Origin: Oceanobacter sp.
GTDB taxonomy: Bacteria; Pseudomonadota; Gammaproteobacteria; Pseudomonadales; Oceanobacteraceae
Length of the DNA stretch: 64,000 bases
Direction of reading: 5' to 3'
NCBI GenBank assembly: GCA_002733645.1
Contig: NVWL01000003.1
Span: 62,001 to 126,000 of the forward strand
Below, one piece after another: positions 1 through 7,730 of the stretch (within the stretch, counting starts at the first letter, position 1; the number at the start of each line of letters is the position of its first letter). The position numbers and the translations under genes are program-made. Under the pieces are notes generated by a model, which saw only the letters and a list, made by a program, of their open reading frames with translations, ran no database searches and had not been told where the DNA came from.

Positions 1-1
1 C

Positions 2-2059
2 GTCGAGGCCGACTTCCGCCAGACCGATGTTCAGCAAATTCCTGAGGCCGTGACTGTAGTAAGCAGCGACGATATTTCAGCCAGCAGCGCCGAGCACTTA
101 GAGCAAGTATTGAGCTTTGCACCCAACGTAAACTTCTCATCAGGCGCTTCCCGTGGCCGCTTCTATCAAATTCGAGGCATCGGCGAGCGCAGCCAGTTTA
201 TCGACCCGGTCAACCCGTCCGTTGGCTTAGTTATTGATGGCATCGACATGACCGGCCTTGGCGGTGCAGCAGCTCTGTTTGATGTGCAACAAGTTGAGAT
301 TTTGCGTGGGCCACAGGGCACTCGCTTTGGTGCAAATGCCTTGGCTGGCATGATCAACATCCGCAGTAATGACCCAACAAAAGAAAACGAAGGCTACCTA
401 TCGGCTCGCGCTGGTAACTACGACAGCTACGGTCTGGGTGGCGCGGTGTCTGGTAGCCTTGGAGAAAACGTCCAAGGTCGTCTTGCCGTTCAAGGGTTCC
501 AATCCGACGGTTATATGGAAAACCAATTTCTAGAGCGGGATGACAACAGTAAAATCGACGAAGTCATCGCACGCGGCAAACTGGCCTTTCAGCTAAGTGA
601 CGATACAGACTTAGGGGTCACCTATCTCTATGCCGACATAGACAACGGATATGATGCGTTTAGCCTCGACAACACTCGTAAAACCTACTCGAACGAACCG
701 GGGACTGATGCTCAGGACACAAATGCGATTGCGCTGAATTTGAATTCCGCACTCAGTAGCGCAGTACAGATGGAAACCGTACTAACTGGCAGCTGGTCAG
801 ACGTGGAATACAGCTACGATGAAGACTGGGCCTATGGTGAATACATTTGGTTAGATGATGACCCTATCTACACCCCCGATCCATGTGATGTATCTCAAGG
901 GCCATGCCTTGCCGACTTTGACGGCTACAGTTCGTTCGACCAGTACTTGCGTGACTATGATCGTCAGTCAGCTGACGTGCGTCTTCTATCTGGCCCCGAT
1001 GGCCGAATCTTCGGTGATAGTACAGATTGGGTCGCGGGTATTTACGCTATGAAGCGCAACGAAGACCTAACGCGCAATTACACCTACCTTGAAGCGCCTT
1101 TCACCAGTGAGTTGGAGTCGACAGCCCTTGCTGCTTATGGTGAATTGAGTACCGACTTATCTACCAACTTGCGCCTTATCAGTGGCCTGCGTGTTGAAAA
1201 TTGGACCAACGATTACCAAGACAGCGACGCCATTATCGGCAAAACCGATGAAACTTTAGTCGGCGGTAAAATCACCCTCGAAGCCTTACTTGGCTTAGAT
1301 CACTTAGGGTATTTATCACTCGCTCGTGGCTATAAAGCCGGTGGCATCAATACAGACCCTGATATTTCAGAAGCGAACCGTGAATTCGATACTGAGTTCA
1401 ACAACACCGCAGAGATCGGCTTGAAGTCTGTATTGCTGAATAATGACCTCACTACAAGGATTGCTGCATTTTATATTCAACGCAAAAATCAGCAGGTAAA
1501 AAGTTCATACGCGGTACTGGACGACAATGGTCAACCGGTTAGCTTCCAAGATTATCTTTCCAATGCCGCCGAAGGGCGCAACTACGGTGTCGAGCTGGAA
1601 AGCAGCTGGGATCTCACCAAACGTCTGAATTGGGAACTAAGCTACGGCTACCTCATCACTGAGTTTGTTGATTACAGCTACCAAACAGACGATGGTGAAG
1701 TGAACAAAGACGGGCGCGCTCAGGCACATGCACCTCAGTACAGTGCGGCATCGGCATTGACCTTGGCATTAACCGACGCGCTGTCTGTACGCTTGGGAGC
1801 AGAAGCAAAAGACGCGTTTTACTTCTCGGATAGCCATGACGAACAATCGAAAGCCTATGTTCTCTGGAATGCACGTGTCGCCTATGAAAAGTCTGATTAC
1901 AGCCTCGCGCTGTATGGCCGCAACCTGACTAATCGCGATTATGAAGTGCGCGGCTTTGGTGGTTTTGGCAACGACCCGCGTGACGGTTACACCACCAACC
2001 GCTACGTCCAGTACGGCGAGCCACTAACTTATGGCGTGGAAGGTAAGTTGTATTTCTAA
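2..2059 (+). CDS. TonB-dependent outer-membrane receptor (5' end outside window)
   Basis: Outer-membrane beta-barrel receptor that imports a ligand using energy from TonB/ExbBD. The open frame runs from the window edge, so the signal peptide and TonB box are missing. What remains begins in the plug domain (the VTVV..DDI stretch, then VEILRGPQGTRFG, a plug hallmark) and continues through the barrel to a C-terminal aromatic residue (GKLYF), the usual outer-membrane assembly signal. Directly downstream lie a YkoF-like gene, a PnuC/PnuT-type transporter and a ThiK-like kinase on the same strand, so thiamine or a precursor is the likeliest ligand. That substrate is inferred from neighbours; no ligand motif is visible. 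A TPP riboswitch would lie upstream, outside the window. Confidence 0.93.
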   Translation, partial: VEADFRQTDVQQIPEAVTVVSSDDISASSAEHLEQVLSFAPNVNFSSGASRGRFYQIRGIGERSQFIDPVNPSVGLVIDGIDMTGLGGAAALFDVQQVEILRGPQGTRFGANALAGMINIRSNDPTKENEGYLSARAGNYDSYGLGGAVSGSLGENVQGRLAVQGFQSDGYMENQFLERDDNSKIDEVIARGKLAFQLSDDTDLGVTYLYADIDNGYDAFSLDNTRKTYSNEPGTDAQDTNAIALNLNSALSSAVQMETVLTGSWSDVEYSYDEDWAYGEYIWLDDDPIYTPDPCDVSQGPCLADFDGYSSFDQYLRDYDRQSADVRLLSGPDGRIFGDSTDWVAGIYAMKRNEDLTRNYTYLEAPFTSELESTALAAYGELSTDLSTNLRLISGLRVENWTNDYQDSDAIIGKTDETLVGGKITLEALLGLDHLGYLSLARGYKAGGINTDPDISEANREFDTEFNNTAEIGLKSVLLNNDLTTRIAAFYIQRKNQQVKSSYAVLDDNGQPVSFQDYLSNAAEGRNYGVELESSWDLTKRLNWELSYGYLITEFVDYSYQTDDGEVNKDGRAQAHAPQYSAASALTLALTDALSVRLGAEAKDAFYFSDSHDEQSKAYVLWNARVAYEKSDYSLALYGRNLTNRDYEVRGFGGFGNDPRDGYTTNRYVQYGEPLTYGVEGKLYF

Positions 2060-2080
2060 CCGCCTTCATATTATGAATGG

Positions 2081-2100
2081 ATTCCCGCCTTCGCGGGAAT
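2081..2100. repeat. Short palindromic hairpin in the gap after the receptor gene
   Basis: An 8-bp perfect inverted repeat (attcccgc / gcgggaat) with a 4-base loop lies 21 bases after the receptor stop. It resembles the dispersed 'attcccgc...gcgggaat' hairpins found between genes in many proteobacteria. No T-run follows, so it is not a canonical terminator. It may act as a processing or attenuation point between the receptor gene and the downstream genes. Confidence 0.55.
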
Positions 2101-2165
2101 GACGAATGGGCCTATGACGAAATAACGAAAGCGGCCACACGCCTTGAACCACACTGGAGACCAAT

Positions 2166-2432
2166 ATGGAAATCTCAGTCGAGATCAGTAAATACCCACT
2201 CGCAGACGACTACATTCCCGCGATCAAAAGCTTCATTGATCGGTTGAATACCATTGATGGCTTAGCGGTCGTGACCAATACCATGAGCACACAAGTATTT
2301 GGCGATCATGACCTTGTGATGAATACCCTGCGCGACGAAATGAAGCTGAGCTGGGAGACTTACGGCAAAGCCATTTTTGTGTGTAAGTTTATTGGCGTAA
2401 ACCTTGATCCAGCGCTCAACCCACACGGTTAA
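2166..2432 (+). CDS. YkoF-like thiamine/HMP-binding small protein
   Basis: An 88-residue cytoplasmic protein with no signal peptide or membrane segment. Its start (MEISVEISKYPL) and the later FVCKFIGVNLDP strand resemble the YkoF/MTH1187-type ferredoxin-like fold, a family known to bind thiamine or hydroxymethylpyrimidine. A purine-rich stretch (ggaga) lies just before the ATG. It is 22 bases ahead of the PnuC-type transporter gene and likely co-transcribed with it. The family call rests on recognition of the sequence pattern plus context. A role as a soluble carrier or sensor of thiamine is inference. Confidence 0.7.
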   Translation: MEISVEISKYPLADDYIPAIKSFIDRLNTIDGLAVVTNTMSTQVFGDHDLVMNTLRDEMKLSWETYGKAIFVCKFIGVNLDPALNPHG

Positions 2433-2454
2433 ATATTCATAAAGGTAAACGCAC

Positions 2455-3087
2455 ATGTTCGATACCATTTGGCAAGGTGCTTTAAGCTATGCGCAAACCA
2501 TGAGCCACTGGGAAACGGCGGCGGTGCTACTGGGCGTTGCCTACATCATTTTCGCCATGCGCCAAAGCCAACTATGCTGGTATGCCGCTTTTGGCAGCAC
2601 TGCGATTTTCAGCTGGTTATTCTTCGATGTCAGCTTGTTAATGGAATCAGCGCTTAATGTTTATTATCTTGCGATGGCTATCTATGGCTGGATCAGTTGG
2701 CGTAATGGTAAAAGCTCGACAAACTCGCTCCCGATTCAACGTTGGCAATTCAACCATCATGCTTTAGCGATAGGCGGCGTGCTTCTTATCTCTGCGGCGA
2801 GCGGCTACCTACTCAGCAAAAACACCACCGCCGTTATGCCGTATTTAGATTCTTTCACGACGTGGGGTGCGGTACTGACCACTTGGATGGTCACTCGAAA
2901 GATACTCGAAAACTGGCTGTATTGGGTGGTTATTGATGCCGTTGCGATCTACTTGTACATCGACCGCGAACTCTACCTCACGGCCTTATTGATGATGGTA
3001 TACGTCGTGCTCGCGACCGCAGGCTACTTTATGTGGCGAAAAGACTACCTCGAGCAAACGACAGCGCCGAACGGTGTCCCCGCTTGA
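2455..3087 (+). CDS. pnuT: PnuC-family vitamin transporter, probably thiamine (PnuT type)
   Basis: A 210-residue polytopic inner-membrane protein with about seven hydrophobic segments and the PnuC-family pattern (NVYYLAMAIYGWISW early, then VVIDAVAIYLYIDR near the C terminus). PnuC proteins take up unphosphorylated vitamins by facilitated diffusion, trapped by a downstream kinase: nicotinamide riboside for PnuC, thiamine for PnuT. Here the next gene is a ThiK-like kinase rather than NadR, and a YkoF-like gene precedes it, favouring thiamine. Its TGA stop overlaps a possible TTG start of the kinase gene, suggesting translational coupling. Confidence 0.82.
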   Translation: MFDTIWQGALSYAQTMSHWETAAVLLGVAYIIFAMRQSQLCWYAAFGSTAIFSWLFFDVSLLMESALNVYYLAMAIYGWISWRNGKSSTNSLPIQRWQFNHHALAIGGVLLISAASGYLLSKNTTAVMPYLDSFTTWGAVLTTWMVTRKILENWLYWVVIDAVAIYLYIDRELYLTALLMMVYVVLATAGYFMWRKDYLEQTTAPNGVPA

Positions 3088-3881
3088 ACACCATTCTCGA
3101 ACCGATTATGAAGGACTGGCCAACGTGGGCGCTTAATAGCGAACCAATGCTTGTTCGTGAGTTAACTGGCGGCCTGACCAATAAAAGCTATTTACTGCAA
3201 TCCGGTGAACGCTTCTTAGTACTCAGAATAAATCACCCCAACAGTGTTGATTTGGATATTGATCGGCACTCTGAACTGACGATTCATCACATGGCTGCGG
3301 CGGCAAAATTAAGCCCTGCTATTATTTACAGCGACCCCGACTCACGTTATTGGGTACGAGACTATATCAATGGCAATCCGTTATCAGATCTGCAGATTTC
3401 GCCCGCCCACCTAGATCAAATGGCGCGCCTCCTCAATCAACTGCATCGCTTAACCTTAGCATTCAAAACACCTATAACTCGAACACCTATAACTCGTTTA
3501 GATATATCTCGCAAAGTTAACCACTACCTCCAACAAACCACGCCTAACGAAGAAGTACACCAATTAAGGCAAAGCCTGTCCGCGCTCATGTACTCTCATT
3601 CAACCCAAACCGGAGAGAAAACAGCCAACTGCCTATGCCATATGGACCCACTGCCTGCTAACTGGATAGAAGCATCTAATGGCAAATTATGGCTGCTAGA
3701 CTGGGAATACTCGGCATGGGCAAACCCAGCCCTCGACTATGCAGCACTCTGGTTACACATCCCTGAAGCACTTCGTTCACATTGGGAAGGACTACACCCG
3801 GAGCTTTCGCCCGAGCAAAAACAAGACGCCATCAACACAATCCAACTGCTCGAACAATCATGGTATCTAGGGCAGCTCTGA
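3084..3881 (+). CDS. APH-fold kinase resembling thiamine kinase ThiK
   Basis: Aminoglycoside/choline-kinase fold protein. The catalytic loop reads CHMDPLPANW (HxDxxxxN type) and the metal-binding segment is LWLLDWEYSAWANPALDYA, close to the LIDWEYAG pattern of ThiK. An ATP-binding lobe (ELTGGLTNKSYLL) lies near the N terminus. The reaction would be ATP-dependent phosphorylation of thiamine, trapping what the transporter brings in. The start is uncertain: TTG at 3084 overlaps the transporter stop by four bases, ATG at 3108 is the next candidate, and a GTG at 3033 would overlap the previous gene by 55 bases. No clear ribosome site decides among them. Confidence 0.75.
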   Translation: MNTILEPIMKDWPTWALNSEPMLVRELTGGLTNKSYLLQSGERFLVLRINHPNSVDLDIDRHSELTIHHMAAAAKLSPAIIYSDPDSRYWVRDYINGNPLSDLQISPAHLDQMARLLNQLHRLTLAFKTPITRTPITRLDISRKVNHYLQQTTPNEEVHQLRQSLSALMYSHSTQTGEKTANCLCHMDPLPANWIEASNGKLWLLDWEYSAWANPALDYAALWLHIPEALRSHWEGLHPELSPEQKQDAINTIQLLEQSWYLGQL

Positions 3882-4127
3882 ATAAGACTGACATGCACGC
3901 GCGAATACGATTGCTTAACCCCGTCACGTTTAATACATCACGTTATAAACAAAGGCATTGATCATTAAAATGTTGCGCTTCGTAATCACTTCGTAAGTAC
4001 TTGTAACAAGCAATCAGAACTTTAAGAACTAACCTGACTATTCGTCGCAACAATGGTCACACAGCGCCATATACAAGACGATTACTTGGCCGGATAATTC
4101 GTATTACGTCATCTGAAAAATCAGCCA

Positions 4128-4478
4128 ATGAACCTAACTATTAAGCAGTGCTTTCAGTTGCTGGGGTTGCCTGAAGACAGCAGCCCGCAAGAAGCAAAAG
4201 ATGCTTATCAGCGTCTGGCTTTTGCTTACCACCCCGACCGTAACCCTCTATCCCGGGATATGTTCCGACAAATGACCGCGGCCTACCAAACTCTCACCAC
4301 TTTCTTCAATCAACAAGAAAACCTGAATCAAATGCCCTTGAAGATGAGTATTGAAGACGATAGAGCACTCGCGGAATCGCGAGAGCGTCGAAATCGTCGC
4401 GGTCGCCCAACCGACCGACGTTTTGAAATCGTTTTTGAATCTACTTACCTAGGCACCAGCATTAAAGAGCTAATTTAG
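4128..4478 (+). CDS. Small J-domain (DnaJ-like) protein
   Basis: A 116-residue protein whose first about 65 residues form a J domain: helix I CFQLLGLPEDSS, helix II AKDAYQRLAFAYHPDRN with the HPD signature, then FRQMTAAYQTL as helix III. J domains stimulate the ATPase of Hsp70 chaperones. There is no Gly/Phe region, zinc finger or C-terminal substrate-binding domain. The tail is a basic stretch (RERRNRRGRPTDRR) of unknown role. The client is not predictable. It stands alone between gaps of 246 and 77 bases. Confidence 0.85.
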   Translation: MNLTIKQCFQLLGLPEDSSPQEAKDAYQRLAFAYHPDRNPLSRDMFRQMTAAYQTLTTFFNQQENLNQMPLKMSIEDDRALAESRERRNRRGRPTDRRFEIVFESTYLGTSIKELI

Positions 4479-4555
4479 AAACACCATAATAGGTTTTTGA
4501 TAGTGCATAAAAACGTTACTATAAAACTCTGTTTTTATGGCTAGATAGGACTCTA

Positions 4556-5134
4556 ATGAAAATCGCATGGATATTAATGGTCGCGTTACCCGCCAACTTA
4601 GTCTTGGTCAACGCTGTATTCGCGACTCCTAGCCTTAGCACTTCGAACACGGAAGCCTCTCAGCACGCCGACTCTATAAACGAACATAACGAACCTGTAA
4701 ATGACGAACCTATCAATGACGAACCTATCAAAAATGAAGCCTTAGAGCACGGAAGTATGATTGAGGTCATCGCAATGGCTCAGCGTAAGTCGACACTGCC
4801 ACTCATCCGCTATTGCATAGAACAACAACCCGACCTCAAAGAGCAATTAAAAGTCAGCTTTTTAGGCTACGGTGCTAAAGTCGACGAAGCCTTAACGCCG
4901 CTGATTAAAGAGTACCGCAACGACCCAGATGCCCAACGTCCTACGGACGACTTAAAGGCCATTGAAAAAAAGCTTATGGATCAGGTCAATATGAAGATCA
5001 GCAAATTAACCATTGCTGACTCGGCGCATTATTGCCGTTGGATGATGACGCAACTCGACGCCATTGAAGTCGAGCAGTTTAGGGCTCAAATTCGTGAAGG
5101 GTATGAGCTAATGAAGAAATTTCCAAGAAATTAA
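4556..5134 (+). CDS. Exported hypothetical protein with Asn/Glu/Pro repeats
   Basis: A 192-residue protein with an N-terminal hydrophobic segment (MKIAWILMVALPANLVLVNA), probably a signal peptide cleaved near VFATPS. A low-complexity stretch around residues 42-62 repeats the unit NDEPI. The mature part is mostly helical and charged, with two cysteines (RYCIEQQPD and HYCRWMM) about 90 residues apart that could pair in the periplasm. I do not recognise the family. It converges with the metallopeptidase gene 47 bases downstream. Confidence 0.6.
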   Translation: MKIAWILMVALPANLVLVNAVFATPSLSTSNTEASQHADSINEHNEPVNDEPINDEPIKNEALEHGSMIEVIAMAQRKSTLPLIRYCIEQQPDLKEQLKVSFLGYGAKVDEALTPLIKEYRNDPDAQRPTDDLKAIEKKLMDQVNMKISKLTIADSAHYCRWMMTQLDAIEVEQFRAQIREGYELMKKFPRN

Positions 5135-5181
5135 AACGACCTCTAAAATCAAGCGCCACACTCACTCCAACAACCCTCGCG

Positions 5182-6255
5182 CTACAATCCCACTACCACC
5201 TTATGAACAAACTTTAGCTTTTCCACAACCTCAGGCGTCATCACGAATGGATAGGCGTCAGCCACGCCCATACTTCGGTTAAGCGCGTTTAACTTCACAC
5301 TCAGCCGTATCCAGCACTTAAACAAAGCATCCGGATCACTTTCACCGGTTTTATCTTGCGGCAGGATCAACCCATCGTATTCAGAGAGTGCAATCATTTG
5401 CCATTCTCTGGCGGTTTCTAGCGTGTCGGTAATATGGAGGTAGTGAGCAAAGGTTTCAGCCCAATCCTCCCAAGGATGCATAGAGGCATAAGCACTGATG
5501 AATCTTGGCTGCCAACTAAGATCATTTTGATCACGCTGATAATGTGCTTCCAATGCATCTTTATAAGATAAATTTGGGTCACCAAAATGCTGCTCAAACT
5601 CAGCGAGCAAGAGCTCGTTCGGCTTCACTAACCAATCCCAGTAAAAATGCCCCACCTCATGCCGAAAATGCCCCAGTAAGGTACGGTACTGCTCGCCCAT
5701 ATCCACTCGCATTCGATGCCTAGCAACATCATCAGCTTCCGCCAGGTTGATGGTGATATCACCTTGGGCATGTCCAGTGAATACGGCACTTACGTGAGTC
5801 AGAGGCGTATTAAAATGATCTGAAACATCACCATCCGCGAGAAAATGGAAGCTTAAGCCTTCGGGGGATTGCTGCTTATCAGGCAGTGGCAGCTTTAACT
5901 CGCTTAACGTAAATATTAAGCGACGTTTTGCTGCTTCTAAATTTGCCCATAGTTCACGATGCCCTTCTACCGCCAAACTCGGAATGTTGTCATTAAAGTG
6001 ACAAGAGAAACACAGGCTGTTCGCTCGTGTAGCCAGTTCTGCCGGAATCATGCCATTACATACCGACTCTTTGCGGTTAGCGCACGGCACATAGAGGCGG
6101 TCTTGATTGTAGTACTCGCCCTCTTCGTTTAAATCAAACACCAATAAGCTCTGAGTGTCGTGACACCACCCTACTGGCCGGTGACAACACAGACATTCGG
6201 TATTCTCAAAGAAGAGAGCAACATCATCTTGGCAATCACATGCAAAATAACGCAT
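5182..6255 (-). CDS. Putative zinc metallopeptidase with N-terminal zinc ribbon (DUF2248-type)
   Basis: A 357-residue protein. The N terminus is cysteine-rich (CDC at 6-8, CLCC at 21-24, C31, C58, C66, C82, C85), consistent with a zinc ribbon. A gluzincin-like motif HEVGH sits at residues 199-203 followed by FYWDWLV. A downstream Glu for the third zinc ligand could be in the WEDWAETFAHYLH segment. This arrangement matches the family annotated as putative zinc-binding metallopeptidase. The substrate is unknown, and no signal peptide points to a cytoplasmic location. It is transcribed toward the exported hypothetical gene and lies downstream of thrB on the same strand. Confidence 0.78.
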   Translation of the reverse strand: MRYFACDCQDDVALFFENTECLCCHRPVGWCHDTQSLLVFDLNEEGEYYNQDRLYVPCANRKESVCNGMIPAELATRANSLCFSCHFNDNIPSLAVEGHRELWANLEAAKRRLIFTLSELKLPLPDKQQSPEGLSFHFLADGDVSDHFNTPLTHVSAVFTGHAQGDITINLAEADDVARHRMRVDMGEQYRTLLGHFRHEVGHFYWDWLVKPNELLLAEFEQHFGDPNLSYKDALEAHYQRDQNDLSWQPRFISAYASMHPWEDWAETFAHYLHITDTLETAREWQMIALSEYDGLILPQDKTGESDPDALFKCWIRLSVKLNALNRSMGVADAYPFVMTPEVVEKLKFVHKVVVGL

Positions 6256-6368
6256 AAGAACCTCAGGTAATATTCAGAAATGGACGTCTACTAGTACTCT
6301 CAAAGGCAACGTTCAGTGTTACAGCCCACTCAGAAATAATGGCGGCTAGTACACTGTAGATTATTCAA

Positions 6369-7313
6369 TCAATTTTGTTTTCTAAGATGAAGCAGCCTGA
6401 ACTTGTACTCGTTTGGCTGTTTGTCTTCCGGGAGTGATTCACCGCGCTGCGTCGCCAACCGAGCGGCCAGTAAACGACTTAGCCAGAATCGTAACGCCGC
6501 ACCGCGCAACACCAAATTCCAGCATGACCACTCCTCAGCACTAATGTCTCGAACGGAACGATACGCCTGAGCCAGCGCTTCAACCTTGTCAGAATCTAGA
6601 CCGGATGTGCCAGTCTCAACACACCAGTCATTAGCAACAATCGCGAGGTCGTAAAGCCAAGCGCCATCACACGCGTTGTACAAATCCAATATAGCCGTTA
6701 ATTCTGCCGACTCAGAAAACAACGCATTATCATGGAATAAATCCGCATGAATCCAACCATGCGGCAAGGTCATCCAAGCGCTACGCTGAGCTACCTGATA
6801 GGCAACCTCATCGCGCAAGAGTTCACTATCTTCTGGGTTTAAATCACGACCATATTCAGACGCGACACTCACCCACCAATCAAAACCACGCTCATCACTG
6901 CGGCGATTAGGTAAATCCTTAGAGTGAAGGTGAAAACGTGCAAGCTCGGCACCAATCGCGCGACAGTGCTCAACGGTTAACTGTTGTGGGTGCGCCCCCG
7001 GAAAGCGTTGACACAATATCGCTGGGCGATGGCCTAAGTCGTGCAGCCAACGTTCATTATTATTGATGAGCGGCGCGGGAACCTGAAGACCAGCACCCCC
7101 TAAGTGACGCGCTAAACGCACAAATTCATGCACTTCATCTGCGGCATGATGCTCAAAAAGAGTAAGTACATACTCACCATGGGACGTACTCAGTGCGTAG
7201 TTTGAATTTTCTAGTCCAGCACTAATCGGCGCTAACGCTTCAAGCGCCCCCAAGTCATAACTTGAAAGCAGACCTTCAACATCAGCCCCTGAAACGTGGG
7301 TATAAACTGCCAT
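6369..7313 (-). CDS. thrB: Homoserine kinase (APH-fold, ThrB type II)
   Basis: Phosphorylates L-homoserine to O-phosphohomoserine, the committed step from homoserine to threonine. The 314-residue length and APH fold match the Pseudomonas-type ThrB rather than the GHMP enzyme of enterics. Visible are the N-lobe ISAGLENSNYAL, the catalytic loop WIHADLFHDNALF (HxDxxxxN) and ILDLYNACDGAWLYDLAI with the metal-binding Asp. It sits 31 bases downstream of the DUF2782 gene and both lie divergent from polA, the same order as in Pseudomonas, which supports the assignment over other APH-fold kinases. Confidence 0.93.
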   Translation of the reverse strand: MAVYTHVSGADVEGLLSSYDLGALEALAPISAGLENSNYALSTSHGEYVLTLFEHHAADEVHEFVRLARHLGGAGLQVPAPLINNNERWLHDLGHRPAILCQRFPGAHPQQLTVEHCRAIGAELARFHLHSKDLPNRRSDERGFDWWVSVASEYGRDLNPEDSELLRDEVAYQVAQRSAWMTLPHGWIHADLFHDNALFSESAELTAILDLYNACDGAWLYDLAIVANDWCVETGTSGLDSDKVEALAQAYRSVRDISAEEWSCWNLVLRGAALRFWLSRLLAARLATQRGESLPEDKQPNEYKFRLLHLRKQN

Positions 7314-7344
7314 AATTCATCCAGATTTTATCACTGTGGTCATA

Positions 7345-7626
7345 CTACCAGCGAAAAATCACCCACTTTGGCGTCCGCATATTCGGCGTATCTTGGCGCT
7401 CAAGCGACTCAGCCCCTTCTTCACCGGGTACTAGATAGTATGCCGGGCCGACTTTGGGCTGGACTTTAATTTCAACGATCTGACCGTTCTGACGAAACTC
7501 ATAATAGGTGTTATCACCGTCGTTACGAATGGTCACGGTTTCGCCCGCAGGTTCCTCCGCTTGAACACTGCCAGTAGCAAGAACAGCCGCAGTTGCTGCT
7601 GCAGCCAGAAGTTGTGAAATCTTCAT
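7345..7626 (-). CDS. Small exported DUF2782 protein
   Basis: A 93-residue protein with a clear Sec signal peptide (MKISQLLAAAATAAVLATGSVQA, cleavage before EEPAG). The mature 70 residues carry the DUF2782 pattern: VTIRNDGDNTYYEFRQNG, then VEIKVQPKVGPAYYL and the WVIFRW C terminus. Function is unknown. In Pseudomonas and relatives the same family sits between polA and thrB, and that is exactly its place here. It is divergent from polA across 104 bases and probably shares a transcript with thrB. Confidence 0.85.
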   Translation of the reverse strand: MKISQLLAAAATAAVLATGSVQAEEPAGETVTIRNDGDNTYYEFRQNGQIVEIKVQPKVGPAYYLVPGEEGAESLERQDTPNMRTPKWVIFRW

Positions 7627-7730
7627 GTTAGACTTCGCCTCAAGAATATGACGTTCAGCTCAGTGTAACCGACCACACAGGTAGACCCTAGCGACAACGT
7701 CAGTTTTCCTTTTATTTCAGGGCTAACTCA

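Noticed and set aside
2060..2165. TPP riboswitch before the YkoF-like gene
   Set aside because: The gap is 106 bases, taken up partly by a simple hairpin, and no thi-box-like pattern was seen; such an element would be expected upstream of the receptor gene.
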